A DNA stretch of 64,000 nt from Agromyces mediolanus (GCF_023715325.1 NZ_JAMBNX010000006.1:124001-188000); one strand, 5' to 3'. Positions 46,607-53,573 are shown, counted from the first letter of the stretch. The notes: generated by a model from the sequence alone, not told the origin. A program made the numbers and translations.

Positions 46607-47204
46607 CCGACGGCCCGCCCGCGAGGACCGCTTCGGTGGCGAGGCCGAGCAGCTCGAGCCCGCGCTCGGCCGGCAGCAGCGAGGAGCGCACGCGCTGCTG
46701 CAGCCCGTCGACGAGCGCCGTGAGCGCCGTCGCCGTCTCGGCCGGCGCCTCCGGGTGCGCCTCGGCGAGCTGCGGCACGGCCGCCGACACGAGCCGGGTC
46801 ATCCCGCCGTTCCAGCCTTCGAGCGTCCTGGCGAGGGCCGGACGGATGGCCGTGTCGAACGCCGCCGCCCGCATCGCCTCGGCGTACACGCGGTCCTGCC
46901 TCGCGGCCTCCGTCGTTACGCCGACGTGCTGGCTGAGCGCCGTGCGGAGGCGCTCGGCCGGCGGGAGCTCCTGCGGCGGGCGCCGGTACGCGTAGTGGTC
47001 GAGCGCCTCCGCGAGCGCCGCGCGGATCAGATCCTGCCGGTTCTCGAAGTGGTAGTAGAGGAGCCCGAGCGAGACGTCGGCGGCCTCCGCGACCGCCTCG
47101 ACCGTCACCCCGCGCACGCCGTGCTCGCTCAGCAGCTCCGTCGCCGCCCCGAGGATCGCGGCACGCGTCGACTCTGCCTTCGAGGGCTGCTGGGCTGCGG
47201 GCAC
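46596..47204 (-). CDS. TetR-family regulator
   Basis: 202 residues from GTG 47204. The helix-turn-helix reads RAAILGAATELLSEHGVRGVTVEAVAEAADVSLGLLYYHFENRQDLIRAAL. The ligand domain is helical. TAGAAT (47212-47217, minus strand) ends 7 nt before the GTG, a clear leaderless pattern. It is the first gene of a two-TetR operon. The two proteins have similar size but only family-level similarity, so they may form a heterodimer or respond to two ligands. Confidence 0.93.
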   Translation of the reverse strand: MPAAQQPSKAESTRAAILGAATELLSEHGVRGVTVEAVAEAADVSLGLLYYHFENRQDLIRAALAEALDHYAYRRPPQELPPAERLRTALSQHVGVTTEAARQDRVYAEAMRAAAFDTAIRPALARTLEGWNGGMTRLVSAAVPQLAEAHPEAPAETATALTALVDGLQQRVRSSLLPAERGLELLGLATEAVLAGGPSDAG

Positions 47205-47390
47205 GGGTCCGATTCTACGGGCGGATATCGCGGCGGCGGCTCGGGTTCTCGTCGGTGCGCCGGCCTGCGGAAGGCTCAGGTCTCGTCGTGCTCCTCATCA
47301 TGCTGCCGAGACTGTTCAAGCCGCGGGGGAGTCGACCCCGCCCACCAGTCACGCAGCGGCAGTCCGGGTGGATCTCCGGGGGGCACGATC

Positions 47391-47546
47391 GTGTTCGGCG
47401 CCGTCTTCGTCACGACGACGCTGATCACCGAGCAGCCGCTCTGGGCTCTCGTCGCCGGTATCGCAGTCGCGGTCGCGACGCTCGCCGCACTGATCGCGCT
47501 TGCGACTCGTCCGGGCGGGGCACGGGCGCTCGACGACCAGCGGTAG
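47391..47546 (+). CDS. Small membrane protein or gene remnant
   Basis: 51 residues from GTG 47391, with GGGGGG (47378-47383) 7 nt upstream. MFGAVFVTTTLITEQPLWALVAGIAVAVATLAALIALATRP forms one or two hydrophobic helices. It could be a true small protein, or the 3' remnant of a larger membrane gene, since the region on either side has no matching frame. Unrecognised. Confidence 0.45.
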   Translation: MFGAVFVTTTLITEQPLWALVAGIAVAVATLAALIALATRPGGARALDDQR

Positions 47547-47558
47547 AGCGACGAAGCC

Positions 47559-47606
47559 CGCACCGAAAGGGTGACCCTCCAACTGGAGAGTCTCCCTGTC
47601 GGTGCG
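47559..47606 (+). terminator. Structured stem-loop
   Basis: Outer arms CGCACCGA (47559-47566) and TCGGTGCG (47599-47606) enclose AGGGTGACCCT and CTCCAACTGGAG, both self-complementary. It lies after the small membrane ORF and before the ArsR promoter. A terminator is the simplest reading. Confidence 0.4.
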
Positions 47607-47612
47607 AAACGC

Positions 47613-47638
47613 AATAGTTCACCTCCTGGTTGACTATT
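47613..47638. promoter_or_regulatory. Inverted repeat over the -35 of the second ArsR operon
   Basis: AATAGT (47613-47618) and ACTATT (47633-47638) straddle the -35. Together with GGTTGATCA at 47668-47676 it probably forms the ArsR operator region. Confidence 0.45.
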
Positions 47639-47658
47639 TTGTCTGGCTGCGGAATACT
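47630..47658 (+). promoter_or_regulatory. Promoter of the second ArsR-AHSA1-VOC operon
   Basis: -35 TTGACT (47630-47635), 17-nt spacer, -10 AATACT (47653-47658). Transcription would begin at or next to the GTG start at 47666, so the mRNA is leaderless. Confidence 0.75.
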
Positions 47659-47665
47659 TAACTTT

Positions 47666-48004
47666 GTGGTTGATCATTCTCTGGGTGCTGTCCTTCAGGC
47701 GGTCGCCGACCCGACACGTCGTGCGATGGTCGAGCGGCTCGCGCGCGGCGCGACCACGGTCGGCGAGCTCGCGGCACCGCTGGCGATGTCCCTCCCCGCG
47801 GTGATGAAGCATCTCGCGGTCCTCGAAGCTGCCGGGGTGATCCAGACGCAGAAGGTGGGACGTGTGCGGACCTGCACGCTCCAGCCCGGATCGCTCGACG
47901 TTCTGAGGGAATGGGTCGAACACCAGCAGACCGCATGGGAGCGGGCGCTCGACGATCTCGGCGAATTCATCGATACGCAGACGAAAGGAAACGACCATGA
48001 CTGA
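47666..48004 (+). CDS. ArsR-family transcriptional regulator (second module)
   Basis: 112 residues from GTG 47666. The winged helix is compact and complete: LQAVADPTRRAMVERLARGATTVGELAAPLAMSLPAVMKHLAVLEAAGVIQTQKVGRVRTCTLQ. No metal-binding cysteines. The start is set by a good promoter whose -10 ends 7 nt upstream; an upstream in-frame TTG overlaps the -35 and is rejected. It overlaps the next gene by 8 nt. Codon use is less GC-rich than in the flanking housekeeping genes. Confidence 0.92.
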   Translation: MVDHSLGAVLQAVADPTRRAMVERLARGATTVGELAAPLAMSLPAVMKHLAVLEAAGVIQTQKVGRVRTCTLQPGSLDVLREWVEHQQTAWERALDDLGEFIDTQTKGNDHD

Positions 48005-48464
48005 TCACGACACGAGTGAGCGCGTCGTCGCCCACTCCGACTTCATGCTCGAACGGCGGCTGGACGCCTCTGCGGCTGCTGTGTTCGCCGCGTGGGCGGA
48101 TGAGCCGGCCAAGCGCAGCTGGTTCGCGGCGGACGCCGAAAGCTATCGGCTGGACTTCACCGTCGGCGGGTCCGAGACCGTCGACACGACGCTCGCTGAC
48201 GGGCATCGAGTGCGGTTCCACGCCACCTATCACGACATCCTCGCCTCGGAGCGGATCGTGTTCTCTGCGCTTCTCAGCTCGGATGATCGCCCTGCGACCG
48301 TGTCGCTGACCACCGTGGAGTTCGTTCCCGATGGGCGCGGGACGAGGCTGGTGCTCACCGAGCAGGGCGCCTTCCTGGACGGCCTGGAGCGCCCGGAGTG
48401 GCGCGAGCGCGGCACCGGCACCTGGCTGGACGCGCTGGTGCGCCACGTCGAAGGGAGCGCGTGA
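47997..48464 (+). CDS. AHSA1/SRPBCC-domain protein (second module)
   Basis: 155 residues, one SRPBCC domain: FMLERRLDASAAAVFAAWADEPAKRSWFAAD, then DFTVGGSETVDTTLADG, YHDILASERIVFSALL and TRLVLTEQGAFLDGLERPEWRERGTGTWLDALVRHV. It matches the AHSA1 branch regularly encoded with ArsR regulators. It overlaps the ArsR stop by 8 nt and the VOC start by 1 nt (TGATG). The ligand is unknown. Confidence 0.92.
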   Translation: MTDHDTSERVVAHSDFMLERRLDASAAAVFAAWADEPAKRSWFAADAESYRLDFTVGGSETVDTTLADGHRVRFHATYHDILASERIVFSALLSSDDRPATVSLTTVEFVPDGRGTRLVLTEQGAFLDGLERPEWRERGTGTWLDALVRHVEGSA

Positions 48465-48820
48465 TGAGCATCCGGCATGTCCTCGCCGTCGTCCCCGTAA
48501 CGGACCTCGATGCGGCGACCGACTGGTACTCACGACTGTTCGACGCGGCGCCGACCAACGTGCCGATGCCAGGGTTGCTCGCCGAGTGGCGCCTGACCGA
48601 GAACGGGTGGGTGCAGCTCTCGACACAGGCCGGTCCTGCAGGCAGCGGCTCCCTCAACTTGGCCGTGGACGACCTCGACGAGCACGTTCAAGCGGCGCGT
48701 GGCCGGGGATTCGAGATCGGCGCTTCCGTCGGGGTCAACAAGGGGGTACGCCTCGCCGAGCTGCATGATCCGGACGGCACGACCGTCACCTTCATCGGTG
48801 GTTTCCGTGAGCACTACTGA
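48464..48820 (+). CDS. VOC family protein (second module)
   Basis: 118 residues, a single VOC/glyoxalase-like domain: RHVLAVVPVTDLDAATDWYSRLFDAAPTNVPMPGLLAEWRL, LNLAVDDLDEHVQAARGRGFEIG and HDPDGTTVTFIGGF. The start ATG overlaps the AHSA1 stop, with AAGGGAG upstream. It is the third gene of the operon. In the first module the VOC gene is divergent instead. A remnant of a fourth gene overlaps its 3' end. Confidence 0.9.
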   Translation: MSIRHVLAVVPVTDLDAATDWYSRLFDAAPTNVPMPGLLAEWRLTENGWVQLSTQAGPAGSGSLNLAVDDLDEHVQAARGRGFEIGASVGVNKGVRLAELHDPDGTTVTFIGGFREHY

Positions 48821-48899
48821 ATCGTCGGTGGAGGGGCGCACGTCGCCGTCGGCGGCACGGTTGCTCGGCTGGGCCCGGGTGGCCTGCGGAGTCGCGGTT
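48807..48899 (+). pseudogene. Truncated 5' end of a membrane protein gene
   Basis: A GTG at 48807, inside the end of the VOC gene, opens MSTTESSVEGRTSPSAARLLGWARVACGVAV, a normal-looking membrane-protein N-terminus. The frame then runs at about 48900 into the antisense of the next gene and becomes Arg/Cys-rich nonsense. The abrupt change marks a probable recombination junction. Confidence 0.5.
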
Positions 48900-49176
48900 A
48901 TGTCCGGCCGGACTGTTCGAGCTTGCGGGTGCGGGCGCTGCCGAGCGCCCAGCCTGCAGCGAAGGCACCAGCCGCAACCGCGATCACGAGCAGCGCGACG
49001 CCCCAGATGCGGGCCGCCGGCACTGGAGACAAGCCGCCGACGAAACCGAAATCGGCGAGGGGCTGATAGGCGAACCACCCGAACGAGGCGGTCGGCGCCG
49101 GAAGCAGGATGAGCACGATCCCGAGCGTCGCGAGGACTGCCGCGCCGACTCCCATAGCTGCGAGTCCGATCTTCAT
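48898..49176 (-). CDS. Small membrane protein
   Basis: 92 residues. Two hydrophobic segments (about 5-27 and 57-80) separated by a loop ending SPVPAARIWG, with a basic C-terminus SARTRKLEQ. The ATG at 49176 overlaps the stop of the upstream gene (ATGA), so the pair is coupled. No family recognised. It ends exactly where the truncated + gene loses its frame. Confidence 0.75.
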   Translation of the reverse strand: MKIGLAAMGVGAAVLATLGIVLILLPAPTASFGWFAYQPLADFGFVGGLSPVPAARIWGVALLVIAVAAGAFAAGWALGSARTRKLEQSGRT

Positions 49177-49475
49177 CGCTGTTCTTCCGCGCCGGGTTCC
49201 TGATCAGTTGACCGCGACCGGTCGCGGGGATGGGGGTCGAGCGCTCGCGCCAGCGCCTGTCCAAGTTCGGGCACCGGGATCTCGACTGCCGGTTTGACGG
49301 CGTCGTCGCGATCCAGCTCAGAGGTCAGACGCTGCAGCAGCTCCTCAGCGGTGAACGTGCTCCAGCGCTCGGGCTCGTCATAGGCGGAGTCGCGCAGGTC
49401 CCACAGTGCATCGATCAGCTGTTCCGTCGTCTGCGCCGCATCGAGGCGCTTCAGGCCGTTCGCGAGTCCGTCCAC
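49173..49475 (-). CDS. Hypothetical protein
   Basis: 100 residues from GTG 49475. Helical N-terminal part LKRLDAAQTTEQLIDALWDLRDSAYDEPERWSTFTAEELLQRLTSELD, then a charged Pro/Arg tail. TACGAT lies about 6 nt upstream of the start, a leaderless pattern. It is translationally coupled to the small membrane protein that follows. Unrecognised. Confidence 0.7.
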   Translation of the reverse strand: MDGLANGLKRLDAAQTTEQLIDALWDLRDSAYDEPERWSTFTAEELLQRLTSELDRDDAVKPAVEIPVPELGQALARALDPHPRDRSRSTDQEPGAEEQR

Positions 49476-49508
49476 ATGCAGATCGTATTGGGCAGGGGAG
49501 GGGCGAAG

Positions 49509-49853
49509 CTACGGCATCCTGCCGTCGAACCGGGCGTAGAGCTCGGGCGACCGATCGCGAAGCCGGCCCCAGAACGCAGCCTCCCATGCGTCGGGATCCG
49601 CGTCGTAGTGCTGCGCTTCGGCCCGGTAACTCTCGAACGCGCGCTGCGCGACCGCTGCGTCCCATGGTCGTCTCGTGCAGTCGTTCAGGAGCTGGGACCC
49701 GTAGTGCACGACCTCGTCGCGGTACGAGGCGAGGGCCGCCTCGAGCCAGCGCACGTGATCGTCCGCGCGCTCGCCGGTCGCGAGGTAGGCCTCCCACCGT
49801 GCGTCGAGCTGCGCACGGAACGGATCGGCTGCTCGCCCGGCATCCACGCTCAT
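49509..49853 (-). CDS. Hypothetical protein
   Basis: 114 residues, all helical and soluble by composition: RAQLDARWEAYLATGERADDHVRWLEAALASYRDEVVHYGSQLLNDCTRRPWDAAVAQRAFESYRAEAQHYD. TACGCT ends 6 nt before the ATG at 49853, suggesting its own leaderless promoter. Unrecognised. Lies in the lower-GC patch beside the tRNA cluster. Confidence 0.7.
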   Translation of the reverse strand: MSVDAGRAADPFRAQLDARWEAYLATGERADDHVRWLEAALASYRDEVVHYGSQLLNDCTRRPWDAAVAQRAFESYRAEAQHYDADPDAWEAAFWGRLRDRSPELYARFDGRMP

Positions 49854-49963
49854 GACTGGAGCGTACCGACTCGGTGCGCCGATGCGTCTGCAACGTACCT
49901 GGCCGGGGCTATCGTCGGATCAGCACCGCCGGATGGGCGAGTGCCGGAGTGGGCGGAAGCAGC

Positions 49964-50149
49964 ATGGGCAGCGGGGAGCTTGAGGCGCGGTTTCGCGTGG
50001 CGATGAGTGCCGTGGCCGAAGCGGTCCTCAACAGAGGAGCGCGGCGCACGTACGACATCGTTATGGACGGTGCCGGTCAGTTCATCGACGAGTACTTCGA
50101 CTGCGTGTACGGCGGGGGCAGCGTATCGGGTGTGGATGGAGATCAGTGA
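49964..50149 (+). CDS. Small hypothetical protein, possibly the first half of a split gene
   Basis: 61 residues from ATG 49964: MGSGELEARFRVAMSAVAEA..NRGARRTYDIVMDGAGQFIDEYFDCVYGGG. It ends in TGA at 50147-50149. The same reading frame continues immediately as a good coding frame to 50311, so this could be one 115-codon gene with an in-frame TGA or two coupled genes. Unrecognised, lower GC than the region. Confidence 0.5.
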   Translation: MGSGELEARFRVAMSAVAEAVLNRGARRTYDIVMDGAGQFIDEYFDCVYGGGSVSGVDGDQ

Positions 50150-50152
50150 TCT

Positions 50153-50311
50153 TTGGACGGCCCGCGAGACCCCTTGCCCGAAGAGCTGACGGACGAGATC
50201 GCTCGCAAAGCGGCGTTGGAGTGGTTGGCGGTCGATCAGGGCTCGTCGCTCGCGGTCGATGCGTACTTCGCGCGGTGGGGATCGTCGGAGCCTTGGCGGG
50301 CGGAGGGATAA
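50153..50311 (+). CDS. Small hypothetical protein, same frame as the gene before it
   Basis: 52 codons from TTG 50153: LDGPRDPLPEELTDEIARKAALEWLAVDQGSSLAVDAYFARWGSSEPWRAEG. GGAG (50138-50141) is 11 nt upstream. Composition is convincingly protein-like. The start lies one codon after the in-frame TGA that ends the previous ORF. Confidence 0.45.
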   Translation: MDGPRDPLPEELTDEIARKAALEWLAVDQGSSLAVDAYFARWGSSEPWRAEG

Positions 50312-50345
50312 GTCGCTCGTTGGCCCCAAGGGCCACAAAACAAGA

Positions 50346-50369
50346 AAACCCCCGCTCTCGCGGGGGTTT
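50346..50369 (-). terminator. Terminator of the tRNA operon
   Basis: 10-bp stem AAACCCCCGC/GCGGGGGTTT with a TCTC loop. On the minus strand it is followed by TTTTCTTGTTTT, a classical rho-independent signal just after tRNA-Phe. Confidence 0.9.
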
Positions 50370-50374
50370 CGCTG

Positions 50375-50447
50375 TGGCTCCGACCGGCATCGATCCGGTG
50401 ACCTTTCGATTTTCAGTCGAACGCTCTACCAACTGAGCTACAGAGCC
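50375..50447 (-). tRNA. tRNA-Phe (GAA)
   Basis: 73 nt without CCA. 5' GGCTCTG pairs with CGGAGCC; D-loop AGCTCAGTTGGTAGAGC; anticodon loop CTGAAAA with GAA; T-arm with GGTCGATG-like variant around the CCGG..CCGG stem. Last of three tRNA genes in a minus-strand operon. Confidence 0.96.
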
Positions 50448-50481
50448 TCGGGGCATCCGATGAAACGGTGCCTCGATAAGG

Positions 50482-50516
50482 AGAAAGCCCCTTCTCTCGA
50501 AAGGGAAAGGGCTTGT
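50482..50516 (-). terminator. Hairpin between tRNA-Asp and tRNA-Phe
   Basis: Arms built on AAGCCC/GGGCTT with an inner CCCTTTC/GAAGGG pairing. It may be a weak terminator or an RNA-processing stem. Confidence 0.4.
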
Positions 50517-50524
50517 CGCCTGAG

Positions 50525-50598
50525 CGACCCTGACGGGACTTGAACCCGCGACCTCCGCCGTGACAGGGCGGCACGCTAACCAACTGCGCCACAGGGCC
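50525..50598 (-). tRNA. tRNA-Asp (GTC)
   Basis: 74 nt. Acceptor GGCCCTG pairs with CAGGGTC (one G-U); D-arm GGCGCAGTTGGTTAGCG; anticodon stem-loop CCGCCCTGTCACGGCGG with GTC; T-loop GGTTCAAGTCC. Middle gene of the tRNA operon. Confidence 0.96.
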
Positions 50599-50635
50599 TC
50601 GTAATGAGACTATTCAATTGTAAAACCTTCGAGAG

Positions 50636-50708
50636 TGACCCCAACGGGATTCGAACCCGTGCTGCCGCCGTGAAAGGGCGGTGTCCTAGGCCACTAAACG
50701 ATGGGGCC
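50636..50708 (-). tRNA. tRNA-Glu (TTC)
   Basis: 73 nt. Acceptor GGCCCCA pairs with TGGGGTC; D-arm TCGTTTAGTGGCCTAGGA; anticodon stem-loop CCGCCCTTTCACGGCGG with TTC; T-loop GGTTCGAATCC. First gene of the tRNA operon. Confidence 0.96.
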
Positions 50709-50743
50709 GGGTGGGAGTGCTTGCGCTCTCCCGCCGACAGCCA

Positions 50744-50772
50744 AGCATACGGGTTTCCCGCCGAGATTCCAA
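50744..50772 (-). promoter_or_regulatory. Promoter of the tRNA-Glu-Asp-Phe operon
   Basis: On the minus strand: -35 TTGGAA (50772-50767), 17-nt spacer, -10 TATGCT (50749-50744). The start would lie about 29 nt before tRNA-Glu. Confidence 0.75.
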
Positions 50773-50876
50773 AACGAGGCCGGCGACCGTTCCCGCCGCC
50801 GGGCGGCGCCCCTTGGACATGCCCGCCGAAATGCCGTTCGCCCCGGGAATCCATGCCTATCGTGGCTCTGATCGCC

Positions 50877-50936
50877 TCAAGCTGAGCTTGAACCAGAAGC
50901 TCGAATACGAAGCTCGAACCAGCAGCTCGAACACAG
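50877..50936. repeat. Palindrome plus four 13-bp iterons before the wall hydrolase operon
   Basis: A 15-bp palindrome TCAAGCT-G-AGCTTGA (50877-50891) leads into four 13-bp units starting at 50885, 50898, 50911 and 50924, each beginning AGCTYGAA. A -10-like TATCGT (50858-50863) lies upstream, so the array would be in the 5' leader of the M23 gene. Confidence 0.75.
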
Positions 50937-50974
50937 AACGGCGCGGGGGCCCGAGCCCGCGTGGACGGGGAACC

Positions 50975-52255
50975 ATGTACCGAACCACAGTCAACCGCCC
51001 GACGACGACCCGCCGACGACCGGCGCGGCTGCGCCGTGCCCTCGCGACCCTGCTCGCGGTGGGACTCGCGGTGACCGGCACGGTCATCGGCGCGAGCCCC
51101 GCGGCCGCGGCCGACTACCCGAGCTGGGACGAGCTGCAGGCGGCGAAGGCCGACACCGCCGCCGCGGCATCCGCGGTCGACCAGATCACCTCGCTCATCG
51201 CGCAGCTCGAGCAGAACGTGGCCACGACGCGGGCCGAGGCCGAGAAGCGGATGGCGGAGTTCCTCGACGCGCAGCAGCGCTACGACGACGCGGCCCGCAA
51301 GGCCGGGGAGATCGAGGCCCTCGCCGCGCAGACCGCCGCCGAGGCCGATGACGCGAAGAAAAACGCCGGCCAGGTGGCGGCGCAGCTCTACCGCTCCGGC
51401 GGCGGCGACCTCAGCGTCGACCTGTTCCTCGAGTCCGGGGACCAGGTCGCGACCGACGCGCTGCTCTCGAAGCTCGGCAACATGGAGAAGATGGTCGAGC
51501 GCACCTCCGAGGTGTACCGCAGCGCCCAGTCCAAGTCGAACGACGCGGAATCGCTCGGGGAGCAGGCGGAGGTCGCCAAGGCGGAGCGCGAGAAGCTCCG
51601 CGTCGCCGCGCAGGACGCGCTCGCCGCGGCCCAGGAGGCGCAGGCGGCCGCCGAAGCCGCGCTCTCCGAGTCGGAGGCGAAGAAGGTCGAGCTCGACCAG
51701 CAGCTGAAGTTCATGAAGGACGCGGAGGCGAAGACCGCCGCCGCGTACCAGGAGGGCGAGCGGATCCGGAAGGAAGAGGAGGAGAAGCGACGTCGTGAGG
51801 CGCTCGCCGCGGGCGGCCCCGGCACCGTCGCGAGCTCCGGCTGGGCCCGTCCCGCCTCCGGCTACATCTCCGACGGCTACGGCGCGCGCCCCATCATCTG
51901 CGGCGGCGGCTACTGCTCGAGCGGCTACCACTACGCCTACGACATCGCGACCGGCTGCGGCGCCCCGATCTACGCGGCGAACAGCGGCACCGTCTCGATC
52001 GCCGGCTGGAGCGGCAGCTACGGCAACTACGTGAAGATCAACCACGGCGGCGGCATCTCCACCGGCTACGCGCACATCCGCGAGGGCGGCATCCTCGTCG
52101 GCACCGGCCAGTGGGTCTCGGCCGGCCAGCAGATCGCTTGGAGCGGGACGACCGGCGCGTCGACGGGCTGCCACCTGCACTTCGAGGTCTGGGACGGCTG
52201 GGACCGGATCAACCCCGGCCCGTTCATGTCCGCACGAGGAGTGAACCTTGGCTGA
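50975..52255 (+). CDS. Secreted M23 peptidase with coiled-coil N-terminus
   Basis: 426 residues from ATG 50975. A long signal peptide (basic, then LATLLAVGLAVTGTVIGASPAAA) is followed by ADYPSWDELQAAKAD and a coiled coil (about 55-285) rich in Glu, Ala and Lys. The C-terminal M23 (LytM) domain has YHYAYDIA and HLHFEVW as zinc and catalytic elements. It cuts peptidoglycan cross-links or activates a partner. The next gene, with the same N-terminal plan but an NlpC/P60 domain, overlaps by 8 nt. Resembles the paired wall hydrolases used in actinobacterial cell separation. Confidence 0.93.
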   Translation: MYRTTVNRPTTTRRRPARLRRALATLLAVGLAVTGTVIGASPAAAADYPSWDELQAAKADTAAAASAVDQITSLIAQLEQNVATTRAEAEKRMAEFLDAQQRYDDAARKAGEIEALAAQTAAEADDAKKNAGQVAAQLYRSGGGDLSVDLFLESGDQVATDALLSKLGNMEKMVERTSEVYRSAQSKSNDAESLGEQAEVAKAEREKLRVAAQDALAAAQEAQAAAEAALSESEAKKVELDQQLKFMKDAEAKTAAAYQEGERIRKEEEEKRRREALAAGGPGTVASSGWARPASGYISDGYGARPIICGGGYCSSGYHYAYDIATGCGAPIYAANSGTVSIAGWSGSYGNYVKINHGGGISTGYAHIREGGILVGTGQWVSAGQQIAWSGTTGASTGCHLHFEVWDGWDRINPGPFMSARGVNLG

Positions 52256-53555
52256 GAACCGCACCCGCCCGGTGTCCCGGGTGAAGCCCGTGACCTTGTT
52301 CTCCGCGGTCGCGGTCGGCGCTGTGACCGCCTCGATCGGTGTCTCCGGCGCACCGGCGTTCGCCGTCGACTACCCCTCGTGGGGCGAGATCGAGCAGGCG
52401 AAGCAGAACGAGCAGACCAAGCAGGCGGAGATCGCCCGGCTCGGCGAACTGCTCGCGGGCCTGCAGGCGACGGCGGATGCCGCGATGCGCGACTCGCAGA
52501 TCGCCGCCGAGGCGTACCGGCAGACCGTCGTGAAGCGCGACGAGGCCGTCGAGCGTGAGGCGTCGCTCGGCACGCAGGCGGAGGAGGCCGAGGCGGTCGC
52601 CGAGATCTCGAAGATGCGGGCCGGGCTCATCGCCGCGCACCTCGCGAAGGCCGGCGGCAACGACCTGACCACGTCCCTCGTCTTCTCCGGCGACAGCGCC
52701 GGGCTGCTGAAGCAGCTGGGCATGGTCTCGAAGCTCGGCGAGCAGTCGACCTCGGTCTACGAGCAGGCGCTCGCCGACCGCAACACGGCCGACTCGCTCC
52801 GCGAGCAGGCCGACGCGGCCGCGAAGGAGCGCAAGAAGCTCGCCGACGACGCGAAGCGTCAGTACGACGACGCGCAGTCGAAGGCGGATGCCGCGACCGC
52901 CGTGCTGGCCGAGCAGGAGACCCGCTCGGCGGAGCTATACGCCCAGCTCGCCCGCTTGAAGGACACCACGGCGGAGCTCGAGCGGGAGCGCGCAGAGGGC
53001 GTCGCCCGCGAGGCGGCCGAGCAGGCGACTCGGCCGCAGCAGCCGTCCCCCGGTGGAGGCAACCCGGGCGGCGGCACCCCCGGCGGTGGCACCCCAGGCG
53101 GCGGCACCCCCGGCGGCGGGAACCCTGGCGGCGGAAACCCCGGCGGGGGAAACCCTGGCGGGGGCACCACGAACCCGCCGAACACGAGCGCCGTCGAGTC
53201 GGCGATCTGGTATGCCCAGCAGCAGCTCGGCGAGCCTTACGACCTCGGCGGCGCGGGCCCGGACCGCTGGGACTGCTCCGGTCTCACGAAGATGGCCTAC
53301 GGCTACGCCGGGATCTACATCGGCACGCACTCGGCGACGAACCAGTACTACACCCTCGCGAATCAGGGCAAAGCGGTCTCGCTCGGCAGCATCCAGCGCG
53401 GCGACCTGCTGTTCTGGGGCTCAGGCGGCGACTACTACCACGTCGCGATCTACCTCGGCGGCGGACGCATCCTCGAGGCGCCCGACTACGGCAAGAACGT
53501 GCGCGAATGGTCGATCTGGGGCAGCCCCTCTGCGGCCGCCCGCCCGACCGGCTGA
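52248..53555 (+). CDS. Secreted NlpC/P60 peptidase with coiled-coil N-terminus
   Basis: 435 residues from TTG 52248, set by GAGGAG 8-13 nt upstream and an 8-nt overlap with the M23 gene. Signal peptide ends GAPAFA-VD. Then YPSWGEIEQAKQNE and a coiled coil (about 45-255), closely parallel to the M23 protein. A Gly-rich linker of GGGNP/GGGTP repeats precedes the NlpC/P60 domain (about 325-430), with DRWDCSGLTKMAYG (catalytic Cys) and YYHVAIYLGGG (His). It cleaves the D-Glu/diamino-acid bond of stem peptides, as in RipA-like enzymes. Confidence 0.94.
   Translation: MAENRTRPVSRVKPVTLFSAVAVGAVTASIGVSGAPAFAVDYPSWGEIEQAKQNEQTKQAEIARLGELLAGLQATADAAMRDSQIAAEAYRQTVVKRDEAVEREASLGTQAEEAEAVAEISKMRAGLIAAHLAKAGGNDLTTSLVFSGDSAGLLKQLGMVSKLGEQSTSVYEQALADRNTADSLREQADAAAKERKKLADDAKRQYDDAQSKADAATAVLAEQETRSAELYAQLARLKDTTAELERERAEGVAREAAEQATRPQQPSPGGGNPGGGTPGGGTPGGGTPGGGNPGGGNPGGGNPGGGTTNPPNTSAVESAIWYAQQQLGEPYDLGGAGPDRWDCSGLTKMAYGYAGIYIGTHSATNQYYTLANQGKAVSLGSIQRGDLLFWGSGGDYYHVAIYLGGGRILEAPDYGKNVREWSIWGSPSAAARPTG
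53056..53165 (+). repeat. Gly-Pro-rich 15-bp repeats in the NlpC/P60 gene
   Basis: About seven 15-bp units encoding GGGNP or GGGTP make the linker between coiled coil and catalytic domain. Confidence 0.85.
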
Positions 53556-53573
53556 GCCGCTCGCGGCAGACGA

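Noticed and set aside
47391..47546. Insertion-sequence remnant
   Set aside because: No transposase motif or terminal inverted repeats were found around it; only a short hydrophobic frame is present.
49850..50338. A 162-codon minus-strand frame
   Set aside because: Basic, low-complexity product antisense to two better-supported + frames.
50375..50447. tRNA-Phe as an integration site of a mobile element
   Set aside because: I saw no second copy of the tRNA 3' end within the adjacent lower-GC segment and no integrase. The terminator after the tRNA is intact.
50709..50974. c-di-AMP (ydaO) riboswitch before the wall hydrolase genes
   Set aside because: Actinobacterial wall hydrolase genes often carry one, but the conserved core is not visible here. 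The region holds a tRNA promoter and 13-bp iterons instead.
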